64,000 bases of DNA from CAVRAZ01 sp963719135 (GCA_963719135.1 CAVRAZ010000006.1:124001-188000), one strand, 5' to 3'; positions 8,530 through 16,518 are shown, counted from the stretch's first letter. Notes: a model not told the origin generated them from the sequence alone. Numbers and translations: made by a program.

Positions 8530-9100
8530 AAACGAGGAATCATACCGCAGTTGGCTATCCCGGCAAAGGCCGCTCCCGTCAAACGGGGTTCCAGGCGCCT
8601 GAAGATGGTGGGCAGCCGCCGCAGGTCGACCAGCGCCGTGAACAGAGTCCGGTCGGTGCCGGGAAACGGATTGAGCATGAAACAGGCGATGGCCGCGATG
8701 ACCGGCAGCACCATGACTGAATTCAGGTTGCCGCCGATGCGGATCAGCGTCTCGTTGCCGCAACCGCCGGCCTGCGTCGTGCCGGCGCCGAACAGCAGTC
8801 CGCCCGGCAGATTCTCGGCCCCGATGCGCTGGCGGCCCGATAGGGCGGGAACGCGGCGGCGGCGTTCACCCGGCCGGCGCGCTCCGGCAGCACGACGCCG
8901 ATCAGCGCCACCCCGATGGTGAGCAGCCAAGCCCGGACGCGGCCCCAGTTGCCGATGCTGACCCCGTCGGATAGGGCGCCCAGGGTGCGGAAATCGGTCT
9001 TGTCGACCACCGCGCCGAGGACCGACGCGGTCAGGAATACCGTTCAGAGCAGCGCCGAGTGGGCGACCCCGAAATTGCCGAAACTCAGGGTGAAACCCCG
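8530..9100 (-). pseudogene. Decayed YeeE/YedE family (DUF395) sulfur-compound permease
   Basis: Minus-strand fragments in different frames match the YeeE/YedE permease family. One frame reads FGVAHSALL, a TGA stop (9046-9044) where the family usually has a sense codon, then TVFLTASVLGAVVDKTDF and GALSDGVSIGNWGRVRAWLL. After a frame change near 8820-8850 another frame reads GGLLFGAGTTQAGGCGNETL (family pattern GGCGNKTL) followed by hydrophobic helices. The family moves thiosulfate or related sulfur compounds across the inner membrane and is common near sox, dsr and tusA genes. With an internal stop, a frameshift and no clean start or end, it should not make a working protein. Boundaries are approximate. 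Confidence 0.75.
8539..8567 (-). promoter_or_regulatory. Predicted promoter of tRNA-Lys
   Basis: On the minus strand TTTGCC (8562-8567) lies 17 bases from TATGAT (8539-8544), about 18 bases before the tRNA 5' end. Confidence 0.55.
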
Positions 9101-9134
9101 TTATCCCGTGATTTGAGGGCAACCGCCGATCCCG

Positions 9135-9818
9135 TCAGCGATACCGCGTGGGATCGGCGATGCCGGCGTCGGCGAAACCGCGCGCGCGCAACCGGCAGGC
9201 GTCGCAGCGTCCACAGGCGCGTCCGTCAGCGTCGGCGGCGTAGCAGGAAAGGGTCAGCGCGTAATCAACGCCCAGCGCCGTACCGGCCTGGATGATCTCC
9301 GCCTTGGTCATGCGGATGAGCGGCGCACGGATATGGAATTCCGCGCCCTCGACACCCGCCCGCGTCGCTAAACGACTGAGGCGCTCGAAAGCTTCGATGT
9401 ATTCCGGCCGGCAGTCGGGGTAGCCGGAGTAGTCGACCGCGTTGACGCCGATGAAGATATCGCGGGCGCCGAGCACTTCCGCCCAGCCCAGCGCGAGCGA
9501 CAGGAAGACCGTGTTGCGCGCCGGCACATAGGTGACCGGGATCCCGTCCGACGGGTGCTCGGGAACCGCGATGGCGGCGTCGGTCAGCGCCGAGCCGCCG
9601 AACGCGCTCAGATCCAGCGCGATCACCTTCTGTTCGGCCACGCCGAGCTGCGCGGCGACGCGGCGCGCGGCGCCCAGTTCCGCCGCGTGGCGCTGGCCGT
9701 AATCCATGCTGAGCGCGTAACAGGCATAGCCGTCGCGGCGCGCGATCGCCAGCGTCGTGGCCGAATCCAGGCCGCCCGACAGCAGCACCACGGCCCTGCG
9801 TTCAGCGGCCGCGCTCAT
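9135..9818 (-). CDS. queC: 7-cyano-7-deazaguanine synthase QueC
   Basis: The 227-residue protein has the PP-loop ATP motif LLSGGLDSAT (residues 12-21), NTVFLSLALG, and a C-terminal zinc-binding cysteine cluster (CYAADADGRACGRCDAC). QueC converts 7-carboxy-7-deazaguanine to preQ0 with ATP and ammonia in queuosine synthesis. Its start overlaps the end of queE by 17 bases, which indicates coupled translation. It is the last gene of the ybgC-tol-pal-que string. Confidence 0.96.
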   Translation of the reverse strand: MSAAAERRAVVLLSGGLDSATTLAIARRDGYACYALSMDYGQRHAAELGAARRVAAQLGVAEQKVIALDLSAFGGSALTDAAIAVPEHPSDGIPVTYVPARNTVFLSLALGWAEVLGARDIFIGVNAVDYSGYPDCRPEYIEAFERLSRLATRAGVEGAEFHIRAPLIRMTKAEIIQAGTALGVDYALTLSCYAADADGRACGRCDACRLRARGFADAGIADPTRYR

Positions 9819-10479
9819 CGCCCCAGAGATATTTGTGAAGCTGGATCTGGAAGCGCACCGGCAGGCGGTCGGCCAGGATCCACTCGGCCAGTTCGCGGGC
9901 GTCCTGCTGACCGTGGCTCGGCGAGAACAGCACCTCGCAGCGCTCGGCCAGCCGGTGCTCGTGCAATCTATCGCAGGCCCAGCGGTAATCTTCGCGATCG
10001 CAGATCACGAACTTCACCTGGTCACCGGCTTTCAACAGATCGAGGTTCTCGTAACGGTTGCGGTCGCATTCACCCGATCCGGGCGTCTTCAGGTCCATGA
10101 CCTTGACCACGCGCGGGTCGACGCCGCCGACATCCAGCGCACCGCCGGTTTCCAGCGAAACCCGGTAGCCTGCGTCGCAGAGTTCGCGCAACAGATCGGC
10201 GCAGGCGCGCTGCGCCAGCGGTTCGCCGCCGGTCACGGTGACGTGCCGCACGCCGAAGGCGGCGACGCGCGCGACGATCCCGGCGAGCGGTTCGGTCTGG
10301 CCGCCGCTGAACGCGTAGGCGGTGTCGCAGTAGCGGCAGCGCAGCGGACAACCGGTCAGACGCACGAACACGGTCGGCATACCGACCGTGTCCGCCTCGC
10401 CTTGCAGGGACAGAAAGATCTCGGTGATACGAAGGGTGCCGGGCCCGGGCCGCGGCTCGCTGGTCTGCGCGTGCGTCAT
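9802..10479 (-). CDS. queE: 7-carboxy-7-deazaguanine synthase QueE
   Basis: The 225-residue radical-SAM enzyme has the cluster motif CPLRCRYC (Cys44, Cys48, Cys51), preceded by the QueE-typical EIFLSLQGE, and contains the SAM-binding VTGGEPL. It makes the deazapurine ring of queuosine from carboxytetrahydropterin. It is upstream of and overlaps queC, and follows cpoB after a 260-bp gap. Confidence 0.96.
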   Translation of the reverse strand: MTHAQTSEPRPGPGTLRITEIFLSLQGEADTVGMPTVFVRLTGCPLRCRYCDTAYAFSGGQTEPLAGIVARVAAFGVRHVTVTGGEPLAQRACADLLRELCDAGYRVSLETGGALDVGGVDPRVVKVMDLKTPGSGECDRNRYENLDLLKAGDQVKFVICDREDYRWACDRLHEHRLAERCEVLFSPSHGQQDARELAEWILADRLPVRFQIQLHKYLWGDERGR

Positions 10480-10582
10480 GCGGTGATTTTACTACGAACC
10501 GGGCCGGGCCGGGGTGGCCCGGCGGAAACCCCGTCGTCGCGCTTCCCGGTCAAACCTTCACAGGGCGCCCGACTTTACCTGA

Positions 10583-10666
10583 CCGTTGCACGAACAAACG
10601 GGCGGGCAACGGCCTTGCGTGCGGAATTCAACGCGCATGCGCAGGTTGGCGCTGAGCGCCAACCTG
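10583..10666. repeat. Inverted-repeat cluster between cpoB and queE
   Basis: Within the cpoB-queE gap (10480-10739) lies a 12-bp inverted repeat around a single base (CAGGTTGGCGCT, 10642-10653 and 10655-10666). A GCGCATGCGC palindrome (10634-10643) abuts it, and a looser 7-bp pair CCGTTGC/GCAACGG (10583-10589, 10606-10612) lies nearby. There is no T-tract, so it is not a normal terminator. It may attenuate transcription or stabilise the cpoB message. The small frames here look non-coding. Confidence 0.55.
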
Positions 10667-10739
10667 CCTTTATGCATTGGGTTTACCTTGCACGCCTTCG
10701 CGGTCAGCGAATTGGCCGCAGCCCGCAGTCGGGCAGGTT

Positions 10740-11534
10740 TCAATGCCCTTCCTGCTTCATGCGCGCGAGACGTTCATCGGCGAGCTGCGCTGCGCGCGTA
10801 CCGGGAAAGTCTGCCACCACCCTGCCCAAGGTCGTGCGCGCCTCGCCCCACTGTTGCAGCTCGTAGTTGATGAACCCGATCTTCAGGCGGGCGTCCGGCA
10901 CCTTGGCGCTGTTCGGATATTGCGTGACCACCTTCTGAAACTCGCTCAACGCCGGCTTGAACTCGCGGGTCACGTAGTGCGCTTCACCGATCCAGTACTG
11001 CGCGTTGTCCGCGTAGCTGCTGTTGGGATGGTCCTTCAGAAAACCGGTGAACGCGCGGGACGCTTCCGTGTACCGCTTCTGCTTGAGCAGATTCAGCGCG
11101 CTGTCGTAGGCCTGGCGCGCTTCCGGCGAATCGGACGGCGCCGGTACGTCCACCGGCTCGTCGGCGGCGGCTCCCGCGCCGGTCCCGTACACGGCGCCAC
11201 TCGCGCCGGGTTCGACGCCCGTTTCCGGCGCAACGCCGCCCGGCTGCCGCGCCTCGACCGCGCCGAGCCGCCGGTCCATATCGAGATACAGATCGCGCTG
11301 CTTCTTGTCCAGTTGCTCGATCCTGTGCATCTGCACTTCCATGTCGCCGCGCAGTTGCTGCAGGTCCTGCCGCAACCGGTCCAACTGGTCCTGCATGTCG
11401 ATCAGTCCCTGACTGTCGAGCTTGCGTTCGAGCTGGTCCACCCGCTGCTCGAGGTCGGCGCGGCTGGCCGCCAGCAGCGGACTGCTGGCGGCCAGAAACG
11501 CAAGTATTACCGGCGCAATCCTAATGCGCACCAT
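10740..11534 (-). CDS. cpoB: Cell division coordinator CpoB (YbgF)
   Basis: The 264-residue periplasmic protein has a signal peptide (about 1-23), an N-terminal coiled coil (about 25-95, heptads such as LEQRVDQLERKLDSQG) that trimerises the protein in the family, a Pro/Ala/Gly-rich linker, and C-terminal TPRs from about residue 140 (AYDSALNLLKQKRYTEAS). CpoB links the Tol machine to peptidoglycan synthesis at the septum. It overlaps pal by 14 bases. Confidence 0.94.
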   Translation of the reverse strand: MVRIRIAPVILAFLAASSPLLAASRADLEQRVDQLERKLDSQGLIDMQDQLDRLRQDLQQLRGDMEVQMHRIEQLDKKQRDLYLDMDRRLGAVEARQPGGVAPETGVEPGASGAVYGTGAGAAADEPVDVPAPSDSPEARQAYDSALNLLKQKRYTEASRAFTGFLKDHPNSSYADNAQYWIGEAHYVTREFKPALSEFQKVVTQYPNSAKVPDARLKIGFINYELQQWGEARTTLGRVVADFPGTRAAQLADERLARMKQEGH

Positions 11535-12063
11535 AGACCAACTCCACGCGACGGTTCATCGCCCAGGCCGATTCGTCATGACCCTCGACCGCCGGCTTTT
11601 CCTCGCCGTAACTGACGGTGGTGATCTGGCTCGGCGACACACCCTCCAATTCCATCAGACGCTGCACCGAACGGGCACGGCGATCGCCCAGGCCGATGTT
11701 GTACTCGCGCGAACCGCGCTCGTCGGCATGGCCTTCGAGGTGCACACTCGCATCCGGATGTGCGATCAGATAACTGGCGTGGGCATTCACCAGATCGCGA
11801 TCCTCGGGCGCCACGTCGAAGCTGTCGAACGCAAAGTAGATCACGCGCTTCGACAACACGCCGGTCGGATCGTCGAGCGACATCATGCCCGCGTCGCCGT
11901 AGGACGTCGCCCCGGTCGCCGAAGGCTCGCCCGACGTGTCGGTCGCGGCACCGCTCTGGTCTTCCACCGCGACTTCGCCGGCGTGCTTGCCGCCGGTCGA
12001 GGAACAACCCGCCACCGCCAACAGCACCACGACGGACATCAATACACCGAACCTGTTCATCAT
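11521..12063 (-). CDS. pal: Peptidoglycan-associated lipoprotein Pal
   Basis: The 180-residue outer-membrane lipoprotein has a lipobox LAVAGCSS (Cys20), a flexible linker, and an OmpA-like peptidoglycan-binding domain (VHLEGHADERGSREYN, LGDRRARSVQ). The start is set at the ATG at 12063 because AGGAGA lies 7 bases upstream. A longer reading frame would place extra residues before the lipoprotein signal. Pal anchors the outer membrane to peptidoglycan and binds TolB. Confidence 0.95.
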   Translation of the reverse strand: MMNRFGVLMSVVVLLAVAGCSSTGGKHAGEVAVEDQSGAATDTSGEPSATGATSYGDAGMMSLDDPTGVLSKRVIYFAFDSFDVAPEDRDLVNAHASYLIAHPDASVHLEGHADERGSREYNIGLGDRRARSVQRLMELEGVSPSQITTVSYGEEKPAVEGHDESAWAMNRRVELVYGAH

Positions 12064-12143
12064 TACGTTTCTCCTGATTAAAACCGGCATCGCCGGAACT
12101 GTAGCCCAAAGGTAGTTCAATGCAACGCGCCGGGCGGCCTGTC

Positions 12144-13442
12144 CTAGCGCGTCTTGTCGAACGGCGACCAGACCGGTTCGCGCACCCCGCCCTGGCTGAT
12201 CGAGAGCCGCTCGCGGAAGCGGCCGTCGCTGGAAACCGCCGCCAGCACGCCGCGTCCGCCCGACTCCGACGCGTAGATGATCATGCTGCCGTTGGGCGCA
12301 AAGCTCGGCGACTCGTCAAGCGGGCCGTCGCTCAACACGCGCAACTGGTCGGACGCGATATCCAGAACGGCCACGCGATAGCTGGCGCCTTCGCCGTGCA
12401 CCATGGCCAGTTGCTTGCCGTCCGGCGAGAAATCCGGACTGGCGTTGTAGCTGCCGTCGAACGTCATGCGCTGCGCCCTGCCGCCGCCGGCCGGCATCTG
12501 ATAGATCTGCGGCGACCCGCCGCGGTCGGACGTGAACGCGATGCTGCGTCCGTCCGGCGACCAGGTCGGCTCGGTGTCGATCGCCGCCGTCTGGGTGAGA
12601 CGCTTGAGGGCGCCGTTGGTCAGATCATACAAATAGATCTCCGGATTGCCGTCGCGCGACAGGGTCAGCGCAAGCGAGCGCCCGTCCGGCGACCAGGAGG
12701 GCGCGCCGTTGACGCCGTCGAACGAAGCGATCTTTCTGCGTTGCGCGGTCGACACGTTCTGCGCCCAGATCGACGCGCGGCGCTTTTCGAACGAGACATA
12801 CGCGAGCTGCGCGCCGTCGGCGGACCAGGAGGGCGACATCAGCGGGTCGCGGGAACTCAGCACGGTTTGCGGATTGTGACCGTCGGAATCGGCGATCTCC
12901 AACCGGTACTCCTTCTCCGCACCGCGCTTGATCTCGGTGACATAGGCGATGCGCGTGGCGAACGCGCCGGGCGTGCCGGTCAGTTTTTCGTAAATCAGAT
13001 CCGCCACGCGGTGCGCGTCGAAACGCATGCGCTTGTCGGTGGTCGGTATACTATAACCGATCAGTTTCGCGCCCCGGTAGACATCGAACAGAAAGAAGCG
13101 GATGTTGAACTGGCCGGGACCCGCGGGCAGCACTTCGCCGACGACCAGGCTTTCCACGCCGAGCGTCTTCCAGTCGGGAAACCGGATATCTTCCGGGCGC
13201 ACGGGCCGCGCGATCAGATTGCGCTCCGGAACGGGCGCGAAGCGCCCGCTGCGGCGCAGGTCGTCGGCGACGATCTGCGACACGTCCTCGGGCACGGCCG
13301 CGTCCTGACCGCCGAACGGCACGATGGCGATCGGCACGGCGCCTTCCATGCCCTGGGTGATCTCGATCGTCAGGTCGGCTGCGGCCGACAGCGGCCAGAC
13401 GAAGATGATGCTCAACCAGAATGCGTTCAGTATGCTTTTCAT
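12144..13442 (-). CDS. tolB: Tol-Pal system beta-propeller protein TolB
   Basis: The 432-residue protein has a signal peptide (about 1-22), an N-terminal domain, and a C-terminal six-bladed propeller with repeated SPSWSADG, APSWSPDG, EPTWSPDG and SPDFSPDG motifs. It is the periplasmic partner of Pal and TolA in outer-membrane constriction during division. It lies 80 bases before pal and just after tolA. Confidence 0.96.
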   Translation of the reverse strand: MKSILNAFWLSIIFVWPLSAAADLTIEITQGMEGAVPIAIVPFGGQDAAVPEDVSQIVADDLRRSGRFAPVPERNLIARPVRPEDIRFPDWKTLGVESLVVGEVLPAGPGQFNIRFFLFDVYRGAKLIGYSIPTTDKRMRFDAHRVADLIYEKLTGTPGAFATRIAYVTEIKRGAEKEYRLEIADSDGHNPQTVLSSRDPLMSPSWSADGAQLAYVSFEKRRASIWAQNVSTAQRRKIASFDGVNGAPSWSPDGRSLALTLSRDGNPEIYLYDLTNGALKRLTQTAAIDTEPTWSPDGRSIAFTSDRGGSPQIYQMPAGGGRAQRMTFDGSYNASPDFSPDGKQLAMVHGEGASYRVAVLDIASDQLRVLSDGPLDESPSFAPNGSMIIYASESGGRGVLAAVSSDGRFRERLSISQGGVREPVWSPFDKTR

Positions 13443-13445
13443 GCG

Positions 13446-14357
13446 TCAACTCGGTTTGAATTCGAAACGAAACGACCGGAACTGATCCATCAGCGACGGG
13501 TCCTGGGGCACCGGCAACGGCGAGGCCTTGAACACCGCCGCCTCCACCGAACGATCGAATGCCGCGTCGCCGCTGCCGCGCACGATGCTGACGTCGACCA
13601 CTTCGCCGCTGGGTATCAGCCGCACGCTCACCAGGCAGTTCAGCTCCTCGCCGCTGCCCGGCGGACGGATCCAGCTGCGCTGCACTTTCGCCTTGATCAG
13701 CGCCGCATGCTCGTTCACGGCGCGCTGATTGGCCGCCGCGCGCTCGGCGGACAGCCGCGATTCCTCTTCAGCCAGGCTCGCCGCAAGCGCTTCCTCGGCC
13801 TGGCGCTGCTTCTCGGCTTCAGCCTTCTTGCGCGCCTCTTCCTCGGCTTTGCGTTTCACTTCCGCCTCGGCTTTTTGTTTGGCTTCGGCCTCGGCTTGCT
13901 TGCGCGCCTCTTCGTCGGCTTTCCGCTTGGCCTCGGCCTCGGCCTGACGTTTGGCTTCCGCTTCCGCGTCGGCCTTGCGCTTGGCCTCCAGCGCCGCCTG
14001 TTTCTTCGCCTCCTCGACCTTGCGCTGTTCGGCTTCCTGCCGGGTCTTCAATTCAGTCACCCGGCGCTCCTCGTTCTCGCGCGCCGCTTTCGCCTCGGCG
14101 GCCTGACGTTCAAGCTCCTCGACCCGGCGCTGTTCGGCCGCCACCTTTTCCTGCTCGAGCTTCGCCTGGCGCTCGACCTCGGCGTCGAGCTTTGTCGAGT
14201 CGATGACCACCGCCTGCACCGGCGCGTCTTTACGATTGCCCTTCAGCGAAACCGTCGGCGTCCAGTCGAGGCTGAACACCAGAATGCCCAGCAGCACCAG
14301 GTGCACAAACACCGCCGCCGCAAACGCCCGCGGGTTTTCCCTAAAAAACTCCAGCAT
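13446..14357 (-). CDS. tolA: Cell envelope protein TolA
   Basis: The 303-residue protein has one N-terminal transmembrane helix (about residues 13-31), a long charged Ala/Lys/Glu helix (about 60-205) built of repeats such as KRKADEEARKQAEAEAKQKA, and a C-terminal TolA domain. TolA spans the periplasm and transfers energy from TolQR to TolB-Pal. Eight bases separate it from tolR and three from tolB. Confidence 0.94.
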   Translation of the reverse strand: MLEFFRENPRAFAAAVFVHLVLLGILVFSLDWTPTVSLKGNRKDAPVQAVVIDSTKLDAEVERQAKLEQEKVAAEQRRVEELERQAAEAKAARENEERRVTELKTRQEAEQRKVEEAKKQAALEAKRKADAEAEAKRQAEAEAKRKADEEARKQAEAEAKQKAEAEVKRKAEEEARKKAEAEKQRQAEEALAASLAEEESRLSAERAAANQRAVNEHAALIKAKVQRSWIRPPGSGEELNCLVSVRLIPSGEVVDVSIVRGSGDAAFDRSVEAAVFKASPLPVPQDPSLMDQFRSFRFEFKPS

Positions 14358-14365
14358 AAAGGCTG

Positions 14366-14797
14366 TCAGCCACCCGTCTGCTCAGGTTCCGTCACCAGCC
14401 CGATGCTGGGCGCACCGGCCTGCCGCAACAACGTCATGGCGGCGACGACCTTGCCGTAGTCGACGTGCGCGTCGCCACGCACCATGACGGCAACCGTCGG
14501 ACGCTGCCTGATCACGGCCGACGCGCGCAGCACGAGCGTATCGGCATCGACCGGCGCGTCCGGGTCACCGCCCACGTTCACAAACATCCGCCCCTCGCGG
14601 TCCACGGACACGACCAGCGGGTCCTGCTGATCGGGACTGAGCGGTTCGGCGGTCGCCTTCGGCAGATCCACGTCGACACCCTGATTCAGCAAGGGCGCTG
14701 TGATCATGAAGATCACGAGCATCACCAGCATCACGTCGATGTAAGGCACGACGTTGATGTCGGACATGGGACGCTTGCGTATCCGCTGTCGGGCCAT
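14366..14797 (-). CDS. tolR: Tol-Pal proton-channel subunit TolR
   Basis: The 143-residue ExbD/TolR protein has a short cytosolic tail, one membrane helix containing the proton-path aspartate (INVVPYIDVMLVMLVIFMIT), and a periplasmic domain. The start at 14797 (MARQRIRKRPMSD) is chosen because the much longer upstream extension is simply the out-of-frame end of tolQ. Five bases separate it from the tolQ stop. Confidence 0.95.
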   Translation of the reverse strand: MARQRIRKRPMSDINVVPYIDVMLVMLVIFMITAPLLNQGVDVDLPKATAEPLSPDQQDPLVVSVDREGRMFVNVGGDPDAPVDADTLVLRASAVIRQRPTVAVMVRGDAHVDYGKVVAAMTLLRQAGAPSIGLVTEPEQTGG

Positions 14798-14802
14798 GCC
14801 GT

Positions 14803-15477
14803 CTATCCGTGCGCCTGCCGCTGCAGCAGACTGGAAAACTCTTCCAGGAAATTGTCGTAGCGGTTTTCCAGGCGCTCGACATCGTTCGAGTACCGGTTGT
14901 ACGCGACCACGGCCGGGATCGCCGCGAACAATCCCATCGCCGTGGCGATCAGCGCTTCGGCAATGCCGGGCGCGACCATGGCCAGCGTCGCCTGGTGAAC
15001 GTTGGCGAGGCCGCGAAATGCGTTCATGATGCCCCACACGGTGCCGAACAGGCCGACGTACGGACTGGTCGAACCGACCGTCGCCAGAAATGCCAGATGG
15101 GTCTCGAGGTTGTCGATTTCGCGCGACAACGCCACGCGCATGCTGCGCTGGGCGCCCTCGACAACGTCCATCGGGTCGGCGCCCGTCTGCCGGCGCAGGC
15201 GCGCGAACTCCTTGAAGCCGGCCACGAAGATGTGCGCCAGGCCGTGCGGGTCCCCTTCGCGGGGGGACACCTGCTGAAACAGTACGTTCAGGTCGCCGCC
15301 CGACCAGAACCGCTGCTCGAAACGGTTGGCGTTCACCAGCGCCTGTTTGAGGCGCGACCGCTTGAGGAAGATCATGGTCCAGGACATCACCGAGACCACC
15401 AGCAGCAGCAGCATCACCAGCTTGACGACCACACTGGCGCCTGCGACCAGGTGGAAGAACGACAGATCAGCGGACAT
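14803..15477 (-). CDS. tolQ: Tol-Pal proton-channel subunit TolQ
   Basis: The 224-residue inner-membrane protein of the ExbB/MotA family has a first helix at about 9-31 (VAGASVVVKLVMLLLLVVSV) and two further helices near 128-150 and 165-190 (LGLFGTVWGIM-like VGLFGTVWGIMNAF, then the MGLFAAIPAVVAYN helix). It forms the proton channel with TolR. Its start overlaps the end of ybgC by 11 bases. Confidence 0.95.
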   Translation of the reverse strand: MSADLSFFHLVAGASVVVKLVMLLLLVVSVMSWTMIFLKRSRLKQALVNANRFEQRFWSGGDLNVLFQQVSPREGDPHGLAHIFVAGFKEFARLRRQTGADPMDVVEGAQRSMRVALSREIDNLETHLAFLATVGSTSPYVGLFGTVWGIMNAFRGLANVHQATLAMVAPGIAEALIATAMGLFAAIPAVVAYNRYSNDVERLENRYDNFLEEFSSLLQRQAHG

Positions 15478-15877
15478 TGTTCAGTTGCCCCAGCAACGGT
15501 TCGGGAATCGGGCGCGCGCGAAACCGCTCTGCATCGATACAGACGACGCGCACCCGCGCGGTGCACAGCGGACTGTCCTCACCCCGACGATATACATGCT
15601 GCAAAAAGTTCAGGCTTGCGCGACGGCAGGATTCCACATCGGCGGTTACGTCCAGGACGTCATTGAACACGGCCGGGCGAATGAAATCAATCGTCATGGA
15701 ATGCACGGCGAACAAAATGCCCAGCGCGCTTCTCAAACGGTCCTGTTCATAACCCAGTGCGCGCAACCGCTCGGTGCGCGCACGTTCCATAAACTTGAGA
15801 TAGTTTGCGTGATAAACCACTTCGCCACTATCGGTGTCCTCGTAGTAAACACGCACCGACCAACGAAACAACGTCAA
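15467..15877 (-). CDS. ybgC: Tol-Pal-associated acyl-CoA thioesterase YbgC
   Basis: The hotdog-fold thioesterase carries the family motif YYEDTDSGEVVYHANYLKFM, including the catalytic Asp. The frame extends to an ATG at 16000, but the extra 41 residues do not resemble the family. TTG at 15877, with a GAGG-containing upstream stretch, gives the usual N-terminus (LTLFRWSVRVYYEDTD), so that start is preferred with moderate certainty. YbgC hydrolyses short acyl-CoA or acyl-ACP thioesters and is almost always the first gene of the tol-pal operon, as here. Confidence 0.88.
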   Translation of the reverse strand: MTLFRWSVRVYYEDTDSGEVVYHANYLKFMERARTERLRALGYEQDRLRSALGILFAVHSMTIDFIRPAVFNDVLDVTADVESCRRASLNFLQHVYRRGEDSPLCTARVRVVCIDAERFRARPIPEPLLGQLNNVR

Positions 15878-16021
15878 CCTCGACCTCTTCAGTGGACCAC
15901 GATCAGTGACACAAATTCCCGCGCCCCCGATGCTCGCCCAATGTGCGACGGCGGCTTCGCGACGGGCGGTTAGCTTACCGATGTGAAAACGAGATTGCAT
16001 CAGCTATCAACGCGACCGGAC

Positions 16022-16048
16022 AAAAAAAAGCGGCCGGGGGATGGCCGC
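16022..16048 (-). terminator. Strong rho-independent terminator of the candidate sRNA
   Basis: On the minus strand a GCGGCC/GGCCGC stem (16030-16035, 16043-16048, 7-nt loop) is followed by eight T residues. It points toward ybgC and would end transcripts started upstream, at about 16311 or in glrR. Confidence 0.85.
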
Positions 16049-16311
16049 TGTGAATCCCGAAACAGTCGGGAAGCAAGAGACCGGCAGGCATCGCCGGTGC
16101 TAGGAGGAGGAACAAATTCATCAACCGCGCGCGTCACTGTTGCCGTCGCGCGTTGCGGTGTCGGTCAGCCGCACCGAGCGCCGCCACTTGAAAATCGGCC
16201 GCCCGGCTTCCGCACGGTTGCGGCGACCGGACAACCTCTCGACACCGGACCCGGTACCCGAGTTCTTACGGTGCCTCCAGCGTACCAGGACGCAAATTGC
16301 CCGGCCTAACG
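16022..16311 (-). ncRNA. Candidate sigma54-dependent small RNA next to glrR
   Basis: A region of about 290 nt runs from the predicted sigma54 start (near 16311) to a strong terminator. No convincing protein is encoded. Near the 3' end three hairpins follow each other: ACCGGC/GCCGGT (16080-16098), TCCCGA/TCGGGA (16055-16071) and the terminator stem (16030-16048). Just before them a single-stranded CCTCCTCCT (complement of 16102-16110) could pair with ribosome-binding sites. Placement beside the glrK-glrR genes suggests a GlmY-like regulatory logic, but I see no clear sequence similarity to GlmY or GlmZ. Function is inference; transcription is unproven. Confidence 0.5.
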
Positions 16312-16320
16312 TCAATTGGA

Positions 16321-16337
16321 TGGCAATGTCCGTGCCA
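16321..16337 (-). promoter_or_regulatory. Predicted sigma54 (-24/-12) promoter
   Basis: The minus strand reads TGGCACGGACATTGCCA, matching the RpoN consensus TGGCACG-N4-TTGC with GG and GC exactly 10 bases apart. It points toward the terminator at 16022-16048. Confidence 0.75.
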
Positions 16338-16344
16338 TTGGATG

Positions 16345-16357
16345 TAACCAATTGATC
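16345..16357 (-). promoter_or_regulatory. Candidate IHF-binding site
   Basis: GATCAATTGGTTA on the minus strand fits the IHF consensus WATCAA-N4-TTR at all but the first base, inside an AT-rich stretch. It lies between the sigma54 promoter and the upstream dyad, where IHF normally bends DNA for sigma54 activators. Confidence 0.45.
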
Positions 16358-16479
16358 TTAATTAATTTACGAATTTTTGACACCTGCAAAACCCGCCCTG
16401 GGAGGGCTGGGAACTGTCGCCGTAAAGCGTCAGACAAAGGGTTGCTTTAGATAAGCTGCTGTTCCGCATACGTTCCGGC

Positions 16480-16497
16480 CGTCTCTGATTTGAGACA
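16480..16497. promoter_or_regulatory. Candidate GlrR-type upstream activator site
   Basis: On the minus strand this reads TGTC-N10-GACG, one base from the TGTC-N10-GACA pattern reported for enterobacterial GlrR. It overlaps a GTCTC/GAGAC dyad and lies about 145 bases upstream of the sigma54 promoter, between it and the glrR stop codon. Confidence 0.4.
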
Positions 16498-16518
16498 GTC
16501 AGAAGCTGCGATGGCCGG

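Noticed and set aside
10558..10743. Small frames on both strands between cpoB and queE
   Set aside because: They are made of the inverted repeats read in both directions and have no ribosome site.
12120..14459. 779-codon plus-strand frame opposite tolB and tolA
   Set aside because: It is an antisense shadow of the Ala/Lys/Glu repeats of TolA and of TolB; no ribosome site or family match.
16022..16311. tmRNA, 6S RNA, RNase P RNA or SRP RNA
   Set aside because: None of the conserved starts, ends or core motifs of these RNAs is present.
16121..16351. 76-codon minus-strand frame in the candidate sRNA region
   Set aside because: It starts upstream of the predicted sigma54 start point, has no ribosome site and an Arg-rich composition with no family resemblance.
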